34,118 nucleotides of DNA from Alphaproteobacteria bacterium (GTDB lineage Bacteria > Pseudomonadota > Alphaproteobacteria > UBA9655). Shown here piece by piece: positions 20,564 to 29,955 of the stretch. Location of the stretch: the NCBI GenBank assembly GCA_019746105.1, contig JAIESK010000035.1:1-34118 (forward strand), written 5' to 3'. Position 1 is the stretch's first letter; each line of letters starts with the position of its first letter. The notes under the pieces were generated by a model. It saw only the letters and a program-made list of their open reading frames with translations. It had not been told where the DNA came from and ran no database searches. The position numbers and the translations under genes are program-made.

Positions 20564-20640
20564 TTTCCTTCTATAAGAATATAATCATATTCCCTGAACT
20601 GAGATTTAAATTAGACGTAGGTTAAAACATTGTCCAGAAG

Positions 20641-21618
20641 TTAAACATTTTGTTTCACCTTCATTGGAAAACAATCATTGCTTTGGTTACTTTTATTAAA
20701 TCCTACTTCTAACAATGAGATATAGTGAGGTCTTCTTTTTACTTGTTCAAATATTTTGTTAATATATATTCCTAATAATCCGATATTCATAATTATAACT
20801 CCGCCAATAAACATTGTCGCAACAATAAGACTGCTCCATCCTAATATATAAGTTTTGTAATATATTGATTTACAAATAATGTAACAAGAGAAGAAAAAAG
20901 AAAGCAAAGATATCGTAACGCCTAAAACAATTGATGCTTTCAGAGGTCTTTCTGAGTTGGCAATGATAACATTAAGTGCTAAATCCCATGACTTTTTAAA
21001 GTTATAATTACTTTTTCCATGTAATCGTTCAGCATGCTTAATTTCTATAGATGTAGAAGGGAATCCCATCCATTCCATCAAGCTAATGAAAAAACGAATT
21101 TGATCTTGCATTAACCTAAAGTTATCAACCACTTTTCTTGAAACCATTCGAAAATTTCCTAATTCGGAATTAAACTTTAGACCAGATAAAATGCTTAGGG
21201 TTTTGTAAAATAGATAGGAATATAAAATTTTCATATAACTATCTTTTCTTTCTTTTCTAATTGCTAAAACTACCGGATAGCCTTCTTTTATCTTCTTGTA
21301 AAGTCTAGGAATTTCTTCTGGGGGATCTTGTAAATCGCAATCCATAACGACAACATAATTACCATCGCAGCGATCCAGGCCAGCAGTGATGGCGCAATGT
21401 TGCCCAAAATTACGGCAGAACCGAATTCCACGTACTCTTTGATTTGACTTACTGATATCTTCAATAAGATCCCATGACTTATCTTTGCTCCCATCATCAA
21501 TAAATATAATTTCATAGTCTTCTGTAATCGATTCTAATGATTTTTTCAACCGATCATGTAAAACCTGTAAAATATTTTCTGCCTGATATACAGGGATAAC
21601 TACTGAAATTTCCGCCAT
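20641..21618 (-). CDS. Family 2 glycosyltransferase, DPM1/GtrB/ArnC-like with C-terminal TM helices
   Basis: 'AEISVVIPVYQAENILQVLHDRLKKSLES', 'IIFIDDGSKDKSWDLIE', 'RFCRNFGQHCAITAGLDRCDGNYVVVMDCDLQDPPEEIP', then two C-terminal hydrophobic segments. Confidence 0.93.
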   Translation of the reverse strand: MAEISVVIPVYQAENILQVLHDRLKKSLESITEDYEIIFIDDGSKDKSWDLIEDISKSNQRVRGIRFCRNFGQHCAITAGLDRCDGNYVVVMDCDLQDPPEEIPRLYKKIKEGYPVVLAIRKERKDSYMKILYSYLFYKTLSILSGLKFNSELGNFRMVSRKVVDNFRLMQDQIRFFISLMEWMGFPSTSIEIKHAERLHGKSNYNFKKSWDLALNVIIANSERPLKASIVLGVTISLLSFFFSCYIICKSIYYKTYILGWSSLIVATMFIGGVIIMNIGLLGIYINKIFEQVKRRPHYISLLEVGFNKSNQSNDCFPMKVKQNV

Positions 21619-21723
21619 GAAACCAAAACTCTTTTTTCACATTTAAATATGTTCATACATTTTATATGATTTCTTTGCAAGAAATTAAATTGATAAAATG
21701 AAATTCCTAATTTCTAAGTATAC

Positions 21724-23855
21724 TTAGAGCGTAGAGCTTTTTGCAGTATATAGAAATAATTTCATATCATCTATTGTGTCTATTTCTGTGATAAAGCTAG
21801 ACTTTACGGCCTGTGTTTTATCCATAATGAAAAGTATAGATTTTCCAGGAAAAACGGCTTTTAATTGGTTAAGTATATCATCAGAAAACGTCTGAGTAGC
21901 GGCGGATAATACTTTTTGTACAAGCTCTATGCGCTTATGAATAAGTAAATTTTTTGCTAACATTCCATATCTTCCATAATGTATCGACCCGGCACTATAA
22001 ATGGGTACTTGAGAACCACTGAAAACAACTGTAAAGTCCTTCTTATTGTAAAGAGAAACAATAATTAAATTTTCTTTATCTATGTTTATGGAAGATAATT
22101 TTTTCAAAAAGTTCTTAGAAAAATTGTATTCTATAGGTTTACGAAAGTTTAAATCTTTTAAATTGACTAATGAATAATAGGTTTCATACAGTTTTAAGGA
22201 AAAACCTAACAACAAAAATAAAGTTAATAAAATTAAGAAAGGTGATCTTTTTGAAAAGAAATTACTAAAAACGAGATATGTGCCACTTGCTCCAAAAATG
22301 AAAATTACAAAATAAAAATAATGAAAAAACCTATAGTGGCTTCCTCCATGTGCTTCCGTAAAGTTCCAAATTAGACAACCTGAAAGCGCACAAAAAATTA
22401 AGAAAAATTCAACTTCAGTTGGTTTATTCTTACGCCATTGTATCAATTGATAGTAAAAGGCTGGAATTAAATAGCTTGCGCTCAAAAGAATGCAAAGAAT
22501 TGCTACTAGCCTATAATAATTTATAGGATATTGTACTGATAATGTTGGAAAAATTGTAGAAATAAAATTCCTTATTGCACTTGCAGTAATAAAACAAGAA
22601 TTTTGTTTCACTAACTTGAGAAAACCTAGGCATGTATATGGTGAAAACAAACCATATACTAAAATAAGACTTAACATTAAGGCAAGAAAAAGCAATAAAG
22701 AGATAATTAGTAAGCTCTTGTTATCATTTATAAAATTATATAAAGATTTTAAATTTCTAACCTGTAATAACTTTCTTATGCCATTAAAAAATAATCCCCC
22801 TCCTAAAACAAAAGGAAAAGCGGATCGGGTTATTGCTCCAATAAAAAAAAGCATAAATATAAATACGTAGTCTTGTAGAGAAGACAACCTATTTGTACAT
22901 ATTTTATATGTTGATATGAAGAATATTATGATTGCCAAAGTTGATGAACCAACAAGAGTTATAGAAGCTGAAGTACCAATTAAAGCATGAAATGCTGAGC
23001 TTGGAGGGTAAAATCCAACGACACTATAAGCAAAGAATGCAAAAAGCATTGCTGTAATTACACCACCTTTTATAAATTTTTCACAAAAACTATACGAAGT
23101 CCAAATAAGAAGAAAAAATGTATACAAAGGATATATTCTTGATGCTAAATCCTCTAGGGGAAGTTTCGTTGCAAGAGAACAAAAGGCTAGCTCTAAATGA
23201 TAACCATAATTGTAATAGAGCGGAGCCTCAGGAAAAAGAAAATTTACATAGGGATATGAGTTATAAGCTATAGATGAGGCTATGGCTCCTTGAAATACTA
23301 AGTGATGGTGACTGGAAAGGTGAGTATGTAAGCAGAAATACCTATAAAAAGTGGAATAATTAAAAAAGATAACAGAATTACATTTTTTAACAAATTCTCT
23401 TTCTTAATTATATTTAAATCCATGTAGTTTGTTTTTATAACTTGACTTAAAAGTAAAAGTGGCAATGGATTAAGGAAAGCGTAACTTTGCCAATGAAAAA
23501 AACTTAATAAAAAAATAGTAAGTATATTATAACAAATGCCCGTTACAAGGATGCTGGGGAGCTTTATGCTATCATCCCAATCTTGCTTTAATAAAGAAAG
23601 AATTAAAAAACCATTTATTCCGTGATAAATGCAAACATAAATAAAAAATACAAAGCAATCCCTGACAGAAATACCAAACAAATAAGAAATTAATAAAGGT
23701 ATAAAAATACCAACTCCCATAAGAAAAGTTGTAGGAGTGGTGACAAAACCTTTTGAAAGGTATTTGCTAAGAAAAGGATTTGTCATAACAAGTCTGATTT
23801 TTGTCAATATCTCATCCAGCTTTATTGCACATGCGCTGGCAACAGACTTCATCAT
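21724..23855 (-). pseudogene. Frameshifted paralog of the 724-aa membrane protein (copy 2)
   Basis: ORFs 23298..23855 (N-terminal part) and 21724..23127 (C-terminal part) align collinearly to the protein at 24134..26290. The paralogous segment between 'cttgaaat' and 'acctataaa' is 43 nt here versus 44 nt in the intact copy, a 1-nt net deletion near 23304-23314 (CCAGTCAATCATCAC versus CCAGTCACCATCAC in coding sense). Confidence 0.85.
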
Positions 23856-23935
23856 GATTTTTTAAACCGATCATAGAAAACCTGTAAAATATTTTCTAAC
23901 TGATATTCAGAGATAACCACTGAAATTTCCGCCAT
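23852..23935 (-). pseudogene. 27-codon 5' stub of the GT2 (GtrB-like) gene created by tandem duplication
   Basis: MAEISVVISEYQLENILQVFYDRFKKS* is nearly the same as the start of the GT2 at 21618 (MAEISVVIPVYQAENILQVLHDRLKKSLES). Upstream noncoding sequence is also shared (about 23936-24008 versus 21619-21691). Confidence 0.9.
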
Positions 23936-24009
23936 GAAACTAAAACTCTTTTTTCATATTTAAATATGTTCATACATTTTATATGATTTCTTTGAAAGAA
24001 ATTAAATCG

Positions 24010-24162
24010 GGAAATTTAGCACATACTGTAATAGAGTTCTAAGATAAGTGAGAAGGTCTCCAAGAGCCATAAGCTCAAAGTTCGTACAACTAGAAGGATA
24101 CATTCAATAAAATATTATGCAGGATTAGACATATCAGTGAAAGAAACTTTTATCTGTATATA
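24010..24162 (+). mobile_element. Remnant of an IS110-family-like element: 5' noncoding end plus the first codons of the transposase
   Basis: Forward strand encodes ATA AAA TAT TAT GCA GGA TTA GAC ATA TCA GTG AAA GAA ACT TTT ATC TGT ATA TAG = (I)KYYAGLDISVKETFICI*, resembling the N-terminus of IS110/IS1111-type transposases. The ~150 nt are absent from the equivalent position in copy 2. Confidence 0.6.
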
Positions 24163-26290
24163 GAAATAATTTCATATCATCTATTGTGTCTATTTCTGTG
24201 ATAAAGCTAGATTTTACGGCCTGTGTTTTATCCATAATGAAAAGCATAGATTTTTCGGGGAAAACTGCCTTTAGTTGGTTAAGTGTATCATCAGAAAATA
24301 CTTGAGAAGCCTCAGCTTTCAATAAGGCTTCCTTTACAAGCCCCATGCGTTTATGAATATCTAAACTTTGAACAAATATTCTCTCTCTTCCATATTGTAT
24401 TGTCTCGATATGATAAACTGGTGTTTTAGAAGAAGTCGTTAATATTTCTCCAAAGATGACGTCATTAAGTTTTGGTTTACGGTAAAGTGAAATAATAATT
24501 AGATTATCTTTGTTTATATTTATGGAGGATAATCGTTTCAAAAAATTTTTAGAGACAGCATATTCTGGAGGTTTACGATAACTCAAACTATTTAAATTAG
24601 TTAATGAATAATAGGTTTCATATATTTTTAAGGAAAAACTTAACAATAAAGATAGTGTTAATAAAATTAAGAGCGGTGATCTTTTTGAAAGACAATTACT
24701 AAAGATCAAGTATACTCCACTTGCTGAAAAAATAAAAACTATAAAATAAAAATAATGAAAAAATGTATAGTTACTTCCTCCACTGGCTTCCGTAAAATTC
24801 CAAATTAGGCAGCCAGAAAGCGCACAAAAAATTAAGAAAAATTCAACTTCAGTAGGCTTATTCTTAAACCACTGTATTACTTGATAATAAAAGGCAGGAA
24901 TTAAATAGTTTGCACTCAGAAGAATACACAGAGCTGCCACTAGCCTATTATAATTTACAGGATGTTGGACTGATAGTGTTGGAAAAATTGTAGAAATAAA
25001 ACTCTTTATTGAACTTGCAGTAAAAAAATAAGAATTTTGTGCCACTAATCGAAGAAAACCTATACATGTATACGAAGAAAATAAACCATATACTAACACT
25101 AGACTTAATACTAATGCAAGAAAAAGCAACAACGAGATAATTATTAAATTTTTATTATAATTTATAAAATCATAAAAAGATTTTAAATTTCTAACTTGTA
25201 ATAATTTTCTTATACCATAAAAAAACAATCCCCCTCCTAAAATAAAAGGAAAAGCGGATCGCGTTATCGCTCCAATAAAAAAAAGCATAAATATGAATAG
25301 GTAATCTTGTAGAGAAGAAAACCTATTGGTACATATTTTATATGTTGATATGAAAAATATTGTGATTGCTAGAGTTGATGAACCAACAAGATTTATAGAA
25401 GCCGAAGTGCCACTTAACGCATGAAATGCTGAACTGGGTGAGTAAAAGCCAACAACACTATAAGCGAAGAATGCAAAAAGCATTCCTGAAATTATCCCCC
25501 CTTTTATAAATTTTTCGCAAAAACTACAAGAAGTCCAAATAAGAAGAAAAAATATATATAAGGGATATATTCTTGACGCTAAATCCTCTAATGGAATCTG
25601 TGTTGCAAGAGAAGAAAAAGCTAGTTCCAAATGGTAGCCATAATTGTAATAAAGAGGAACCTCGGGAAAAAGAAAATTTACATAAGGGTATGAATTATAA
25701 GTTATAGATGAGGCTATAGCTGCTTGAAATGTATAGTGATGATTGACTGGGTTGACGAGTGTGTAAATAGTGCTACCTATAAAAAATGGAATAATTAAAA
25801 CAGATAATAGGATTATACTTTTTAACAAATCCTCTTTCTTAATTATATTTAAATTTATGTAATTTGTTTTTATAATCAAATTCAAAAGTAAAAGTGGCAA
25901 TGGATTAAGGAAAGCGTAACTTTGCCAATGAAAAAAACTTAATAAAAAAATAGTAAATATATTATAACAAATGCCAGTTATAAAAATAGTTGGGAGTTTT
26001 ATGCTATCATTCCAATCTTGCTTTAATAAAGAAAGAATTAAAAAGCCATTTATTCCGTGATAAATGCATACGTATATAAAAAATACAGAGCAGTCTTTGA
26101 CAGAAATACCAAACAAAGAAGCAATCAATAAAGGTATAAAAACACCAACTCCCATAAGACAAATTGTAGGAATGGTAACAAGACTTTTTGAAAGGTGCTT
26201 GCTAAGAAAAGGATTTGCTATAACAAGTCCAACTTTTGTCAAGATCTCATCCAGTCTCAGTGCTCGAGCAATGGCCATAAACGTTATCAT
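24134..26290 (-). CDS. Large polytopic membrane protein, candidate GT-C/GtrC-like glycosyltransferase (copy 1, intact)
   Basis: Many hydrophobic segments, 'NHHYTFQAAIASSITYNSYPYVNFLFPEVPLYYNYGYHLELAF' loop, C-terminal soluble tail. Start at 26290 (MITFMAIARALRLDE) is supported by alignment to copy 2. Confidence 0.75.
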   Translation of the reverse strand: MITFMAIARALRLDEILTKVGLVIANPFLSKHLSKSLVTIPTICLMGVGVFIPLLIASLFGISVKDCSVFFIYVCIYHGINGFLILSLLKQDWNDSIKLPTIFITGICYNIFTIFLLSFFHWQSYAFLNPLPLLLLNLIIKTNYINLNIIKKEDLLKSIILLSVLIIPFFIGSTIYTLVNPVNHHYTFQAAIASSITYNSYPYVNFLFPEVPLYYNYGYHLELAFSSLATQIPLEDLASRIYPLYIFFLLIWTSCSFCEKFIKGGIISGMLFAFFAYSVVGFYSPSSAFHALSGTSASINLVGSSTLAITIFFISTYKICTNRFSSLQDYLFIFMLFFIGAITRSAFPFILGGGLFFYGIRKLLQVRNLKSFYDFINYNKNLIIISLLLFLALVLSLVLVYGLFSSYTCIGFLRLVAQNSYFFTASSIKSFISTIFPTLSVQHPVNYNRLVAALCILLSANYLIPAFYYQVIQWFKNKPTEVEFFLIFCALSGCLIWNFTEASGGSNYTFFHYFYFIVFIFSASGVYLIFSNCLSKRSPLLILLTLSLLLSFSLKIYETYYSLTNLNSLSYRKPPEYAVSKNFLKRLSSININKDNLIIISLYRKPKLNDVIFGEILTTSSKTPVYHIETIQYGRERIFVQSLDIHKRMGLVKEALLKAEASQVFSDDTLNQLKAVFPEKSMLFIMDKTQAVKSSFITEIDTIDDMKLFLYTDKSFFH

Positions 26291-26352
26291 GATTTTTTCT
26301 CTACGCAAAAAAGTGAGCTAGATTTATTAATGTTTTTTATCTGGTTCATTTT

Positions 26353-27216
26353 TTACCCTAACAAAGAACTAAGGTATTTACCGTAATAAGAATTTTTCTG
26401 GTCTTCAGCAAGCTTTATTAACTGAGATCGGTTAATCCATTCTTTATTGTAGGCAATTTCCTCAAGGCAGGCAATTTTAAGACCCTGTCGACGTTCAATT
26501 GTGGCAATAAAATTAGAAGCATCTAAAAGACTATCAGGGTTTCCTGTATCTAACCAAGCTGCGCCACGTCCAATAGGATACATGTTTAGTTGTCCTCTTT
26601 TTTGATACTCGCGCATGAGATCAATGATTTCAAATTCACCTCTCGGTGAGGGTTTTAAAGCCTTTGCAAGGGTGGGAGCTTGATTGTCACAAAAATATAA
26701 TCCGGTCAATGCTAAGTTTGATTTGGGAATCTTTGGTTTTTCTTCAATAGAAATAATTTGATTATCAGTGTTAACTTCTACAACTCCATATTCTCTTGGA
26801 TCGCTTACAGGATAAGAGAAAACTCCCATTCCTACGTTTTCAGATATATTTTCTAACAGGGGAGGGAGACCAATACCAAAGAAAATATTATCCCCCAAAA
26901 TCAAAGCCGATGGAGAACCTTGCAAGAAATCTTCTCCGAGGATGAAAGCTTCAGGAAGGCCACGGGGGGCGAGTTGTTCTTGATATGACAAGTTTAACCC
27001 TAAATCAGTGCCATTTCCCAATAATTCTTGGTAATGGGGAAGATCATGGGGTGTAGAAATAATAAGGATGTCTCTTATGTTTGCAAGCATAAGAATGGAT
27101 AGTGGATAATAGACCATGGGTTTATCATAGACATGCAAAAGCTGTTTGCTAACAACTCGTGTTAGAGGATATAAACGTGTTCCTTTACCTCCAGCTAAAA
27201 TAATTCCTTTTCTCAT
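26353..27216 (-). CDS. rfbA: Glucose-1-phosphate thymidylyltransferase
   Basis: 'GIILAGGKGTRLYPLTRVVSKQLLHVYDKPMVYYPLSILMLANIRDILIIS', 'ALILGDNIFFG', 'FIATIERRQGLKIACLEEIAY'. Confidence 0.96.
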   Translation of the reverse strand: MRKGIILAGGKGTRLYPLTRVVSKQLLHVYDKPMVYYPLSILMLANIRDILIISTPHDLPHYQELLGNGTDLGLNLSYQEQLAPRGLPEAFILGEDFLQGSPSALILGDNIFFGIGLPPLLENISENVGMGVFSYPVSDPREYGVVEVNTDNQIISIEEKPKIPKSNLALTGLYFCDNQAPTLAKALKPSPRGEFEIIDLMREYQKRGQLNMYPIGRGAAWLDTGNPDSLLDASNFIATIERRQGLKIACLEEIAYNKEWINRSQLIKLAEDQKNSYYGKYLSSLLG

Positions 27217-28286
27217 GCTGTTTTCCTTAGACCCATTCGATTGGCTTTATATCCTTTGTCTAGAATCTCTTCCCACCACCATTTATTCTTAAGATACCAC
27301 TCAACTGTTTGTTTAAGACCTTCTTTAAAATTAACTTTAGGTGACCATCCAAGTTCATTTTTAATTTTTTCAATAGACAAGGCATAACGAAAATCATGAC
27401 CTGGCCTATCAGTAACATAAGTGATAAGGTCTTTGTAAGCGAGGTCGTTTGGTCGCGGAGCTAATTCATCCAAAATATGGCACAGTTCTTCAACAACAGT
27501 TTTATTGGGAACTTCACCATTTAGTCCAGCGATATTATACGTTTCACCCTCTTTTCCTTTTTCTAAAACAGTCAAAATGGCTTCCACATGATCTTCAACA
27601 TAAAGCCAATCTCTAATCTGCATCCCATCACCATAGATAGGAAGCGACTCTTGATTGTTTGCTTTTATAATCATGAGAGGAATAAGTTTTTCTGGAAACT
27701 GGTTTGGCCCATAATTATTCGTGCAATTTGTAATAAGAACAGGAAACCCATAAGTATGGAAATAAGATCTAACGATAAAATCTGCTGCGGCCTTACTCGC
27801 TGAGTAAGGTGAGCTGGGATTATATGGCGCTTCTTCAGGAAAAGGTTCTCCTGAACAGGAACCAAAAACTTCATCTGTAGACACGTGCAAAAATTTGAAT
27901 TGAGTTTTCTCTGCAGGATCAAGATCATCGTAATAATGACGACTTTCGTCCAATAAGGTAAAGGTCCCAAGAATATTGCTATCAATAAATTGATTTGGAG
28001 ACTCAATTGAACGATCAACATGTGTTTCAGCAGCAAAATTGACGAGGGCACATGGCTTATATTTTAAAAGAAGAGATTTTATTAGTGGACGATCTTGAAT
28101 ATAGCCCTTTTCAAAATGATAGTTGGGTTCACTTTCGTTGATATCTTTCAGCGTACTTTCAGAAGCCGCATAGGTAAGAGCATCTAAATTAACGACGTGA
28201 TATCCTTCTTTAAGGCATAAACGAACAAAATGGGATCCAATAAACCCACATCCACCAGTAACAAGAATAGTTTTTTCTTCAGCCAT
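27213..28286 (-). CDS. rfbB: dTDP-glucose 4,6-dehydratase
   Basis: 'ILVTGGCGFIGSHFVR', 'NFAAETHVDRSIESPNQFIDSNILGTFTLL', 'HVSTDEVFGS', 'YSASKAAADFIVRSYFHTYGFPVLITNCTNNYGPNQFPEKLIPL'. ATGA overlap with rfbA. Confidence 0.96.
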   Translation of the reverse strand: MAEEKTILVTGGCGFIGSHFVRLCLKEGYHVVNLDALTYAASESTLKDINESEPNYHFEKGYIQDRPLIKSLLLKYKPCALVNFAAETHVDRSIESPNQFIDSNILGTFTLLDESRHYYDDLDPAEKTQFKFLHVSTDEVFGSCSGEPFPEEAPYNPSSPYSASKAAADFIVRSYFHTYGFPVLITNCTNNYGPNQFPEKLIPLMIIKANNQESLPIYGDGMQIRDWLYVEDHVEAILTVLEKGKEGETYNIAGLNGEVPNKTVVEELCHILDELAPRPNDLAYKDLITYVTDRPGHDFRYALSIEKIKNELGWSPKVNFKEGLKQTVEWYLKNKWWWEEILDKGYKANRMGLRKTA

Positions 28287-28287
28287 G

Positions 28288-29463
28288 CTAGCACCTAAAA
28301 AATGAAGTGATCAAACGTGTGATGTGAGCGAGATTATCAGAAGTCATTTGTGGCCACAAGGGAAAACGGACTATTTGATCGGCTATTTTATTAGTAATAT
28401 GAAGATCTCCAAAGGATTTTCCATACTTCACTCCAGCAGGAGCGCTATGAAGAGGGACATAGTGAGATGTGCATTGCACTCCATTTTCTTTCATAAATTT
28501 CAAGAGATTTTCTCGAATCATTGGAGTTTTTACAATAACATAATAAAGATGAGCATTATGGAGACAATCTAAAGGAATAAAAGGACGGGTTAAATAACCC
28601 TCTTTCTCAAGAGATTCAAAACTGGAATGATATGTATTCCATATAGACATTCTATTTTTATTGATATCATTCATTTCTTCTAATTGTGATAAAAGCATCG
28701 CTGCAGTGAGATCGCTAGGTAAAAAAGAGGATCCTTTTTCTTCCCAAGTATATTTGTCAACTTCTCCTCGAATAAACTGACTTCGGTTGGTTCCTTTTTC
28801 ACGCATTATTTCAGCCAGTTCCGTGAACTCTTCATAGTTAATAAGAAGAGCTCCCCCTTCACCAGAAATAATATTTTTCGTTGCATGAAAGCTATAAGCC
28901 CCAAAATGCCCAAGAGTTCCTAAGGGTTTCCCTTTGTAAAAAGCTCCCACCCCTTGAGCGGCATCTTCAATAACAAATAGGTTATAGCTTTGAGCAATTT
29001 TGTTGATTTGCTCCATGTTTGCGGAAACCCCTGCATAATGGACAGGGAAAATAGCTTTTGTTTTGGGTGTGATAGCGCCTTCTATAAGATTTTCATTGAG
29101 ATTAAGTGTATCCTCACGAATATCAATAAAAATAGGAGTGGCTCCTCTCAAAACAACCGCGTTCGCTGTCGAGGAAAAGGTATAAGAAGGTATGATGACC
29201 TCATCGCCTTCTTTAAGATCAATTAAAAGAGTCGCCAATTCCAAGGCTGCTGTACCAGAATGGGTCAGAAGTGCTTTTTGAGTCTTCGTTGAATCTTCAA
29301 GAAACTGATGACATTTTTTTGTAAAAATCCCATCCCCCTGAATTTGGTTTGTTTCTAAAGACTGAGCTAAATAGTTTAGCGTATTTTTAGAAAGGTAAGG
29401 TTTAACAAAGGGAATGAACTCTTCTTGAAAAGAAGATTGTTTTTGAGCTGAAGATGTTTTCAT
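28288..29463 (-). CDS. wecE: dTDP-4-amino-4,6-dideoxygalactose transaminase (WecE/RffA-like)
   Basis: 'LLTHSGTAALELATLLIDLKEGDEVIIPSYTFSSTANAVVLRGATPIFIDIREDTLNL', 'VIEDAAQGVGAFYKGKPLGTLGHFGAYSFHATKNIISGEGGAL'. The 'SFHATKN' catalytic-Lys region is typical of WecE. Confidence 0.88.
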   Translation of the reverse strand: MKTSSAQKQSSFQEEFIPFVKPYLSKNTLNYLAQSLETNQIQGDGIFTKKCHQFLEDSTKTQKALLTHSGTAALELATLLIDLKEGDEVIIPSYTFSSTANAVVLRGATPIFIDIREDTLNLNENLIEGAITPKTKAIFPVHYAGVSANMEQINKIAQSYNLFVIEDAAQGVGAFYKGKPLGTLGHFGAYSFHATKNIISGEGGALLINYEEFTELAEIMREKGTNRSQFIRGEVDKYTWEEKGSSFLPSDLTAAMLLSQLEEMNDINKNRMSIWNTYHSSFESLEKEGYLTRPFIPLDCLHNAHLYYVIVKTPMIRENLLKFMKENGVQCTSHYVPLHSAPAGVKYGKSFGDLHITNKIADQIVRFPLWPQMTSDNLAHITRLITSFFRC

Positions 29464-29473
29464 TTTTACCTAC

Positions 29474-29947
29474 TTAGATTGGATTTTTAAGAATTCGTTT
29501 TGATACCATAAAGTTAATCATTGCGCCGAAAAAAGCAATAAAAAAAATAGAGATTCTAGGGGAGATTTCAAGATATTCTTTTAAAATAATAAGTAAATTG
29601 TAATAAATAATGGAATTTGCAATGTAAAGCCCAAGGAATTTTATCTTCTTCACTAAACATGCCTTGCCGGTTTTGAATACAAAAATTGTACTTGTATATA
29701 AAACCAAGAAAAATCCTATAACATACCCTATAATGGATGCAATTTTATAATCTATATAAAACAAGAGAATTTCATAAATTGCAATGACAATAAGATTATT
29801 TGTAACTCCAGCAAATAAAAATTTTATAAGCTCATGAGAGAGCTTTACTTTAATAAAGGGTAATTGAATATCTAATAACCTTGAATATGTCCGGAAAAAA
29901 AGACCTTTAACCATATATTGCTCTGACCTAATCGTTTTAAATATCAA
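29474..29947 (-). CDS. GtrA-family small membrane protein
   Basis: 'HELIKFLFAGVTNNLIVIAIYEILLFYIDYKIASIIGYVIGFFLVLYTSTIFVFKTG' is characteristic of GtrA-like proteins (four hydrophobic segments). Confidence 0.85.
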   Translation of the reverse strand: MIFKTIRSEQYMVKGLFFRTYSRLLDIQLPFIKVKLSHELIKFLFAGVTNNLIVIAIYEILLFYIDYKIASIIGYVIGFFLVLYTSTIFVFKTGKACLVKKIKFLGLYIANSIIYYNLLIILKEYLEISPRISIFFIAFFGAMINFMVSKRILKNPI

Positions 29948-29955
29948 TTTTTACT

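Noticed and set aside
27588-29226. ORFs 27588..27803 +, 27671..28051 -, 28324..28572 +, 28990..29226 + as possible genes
   Set aside because: Shadow frames within rfbB and wecE with no family signatures.
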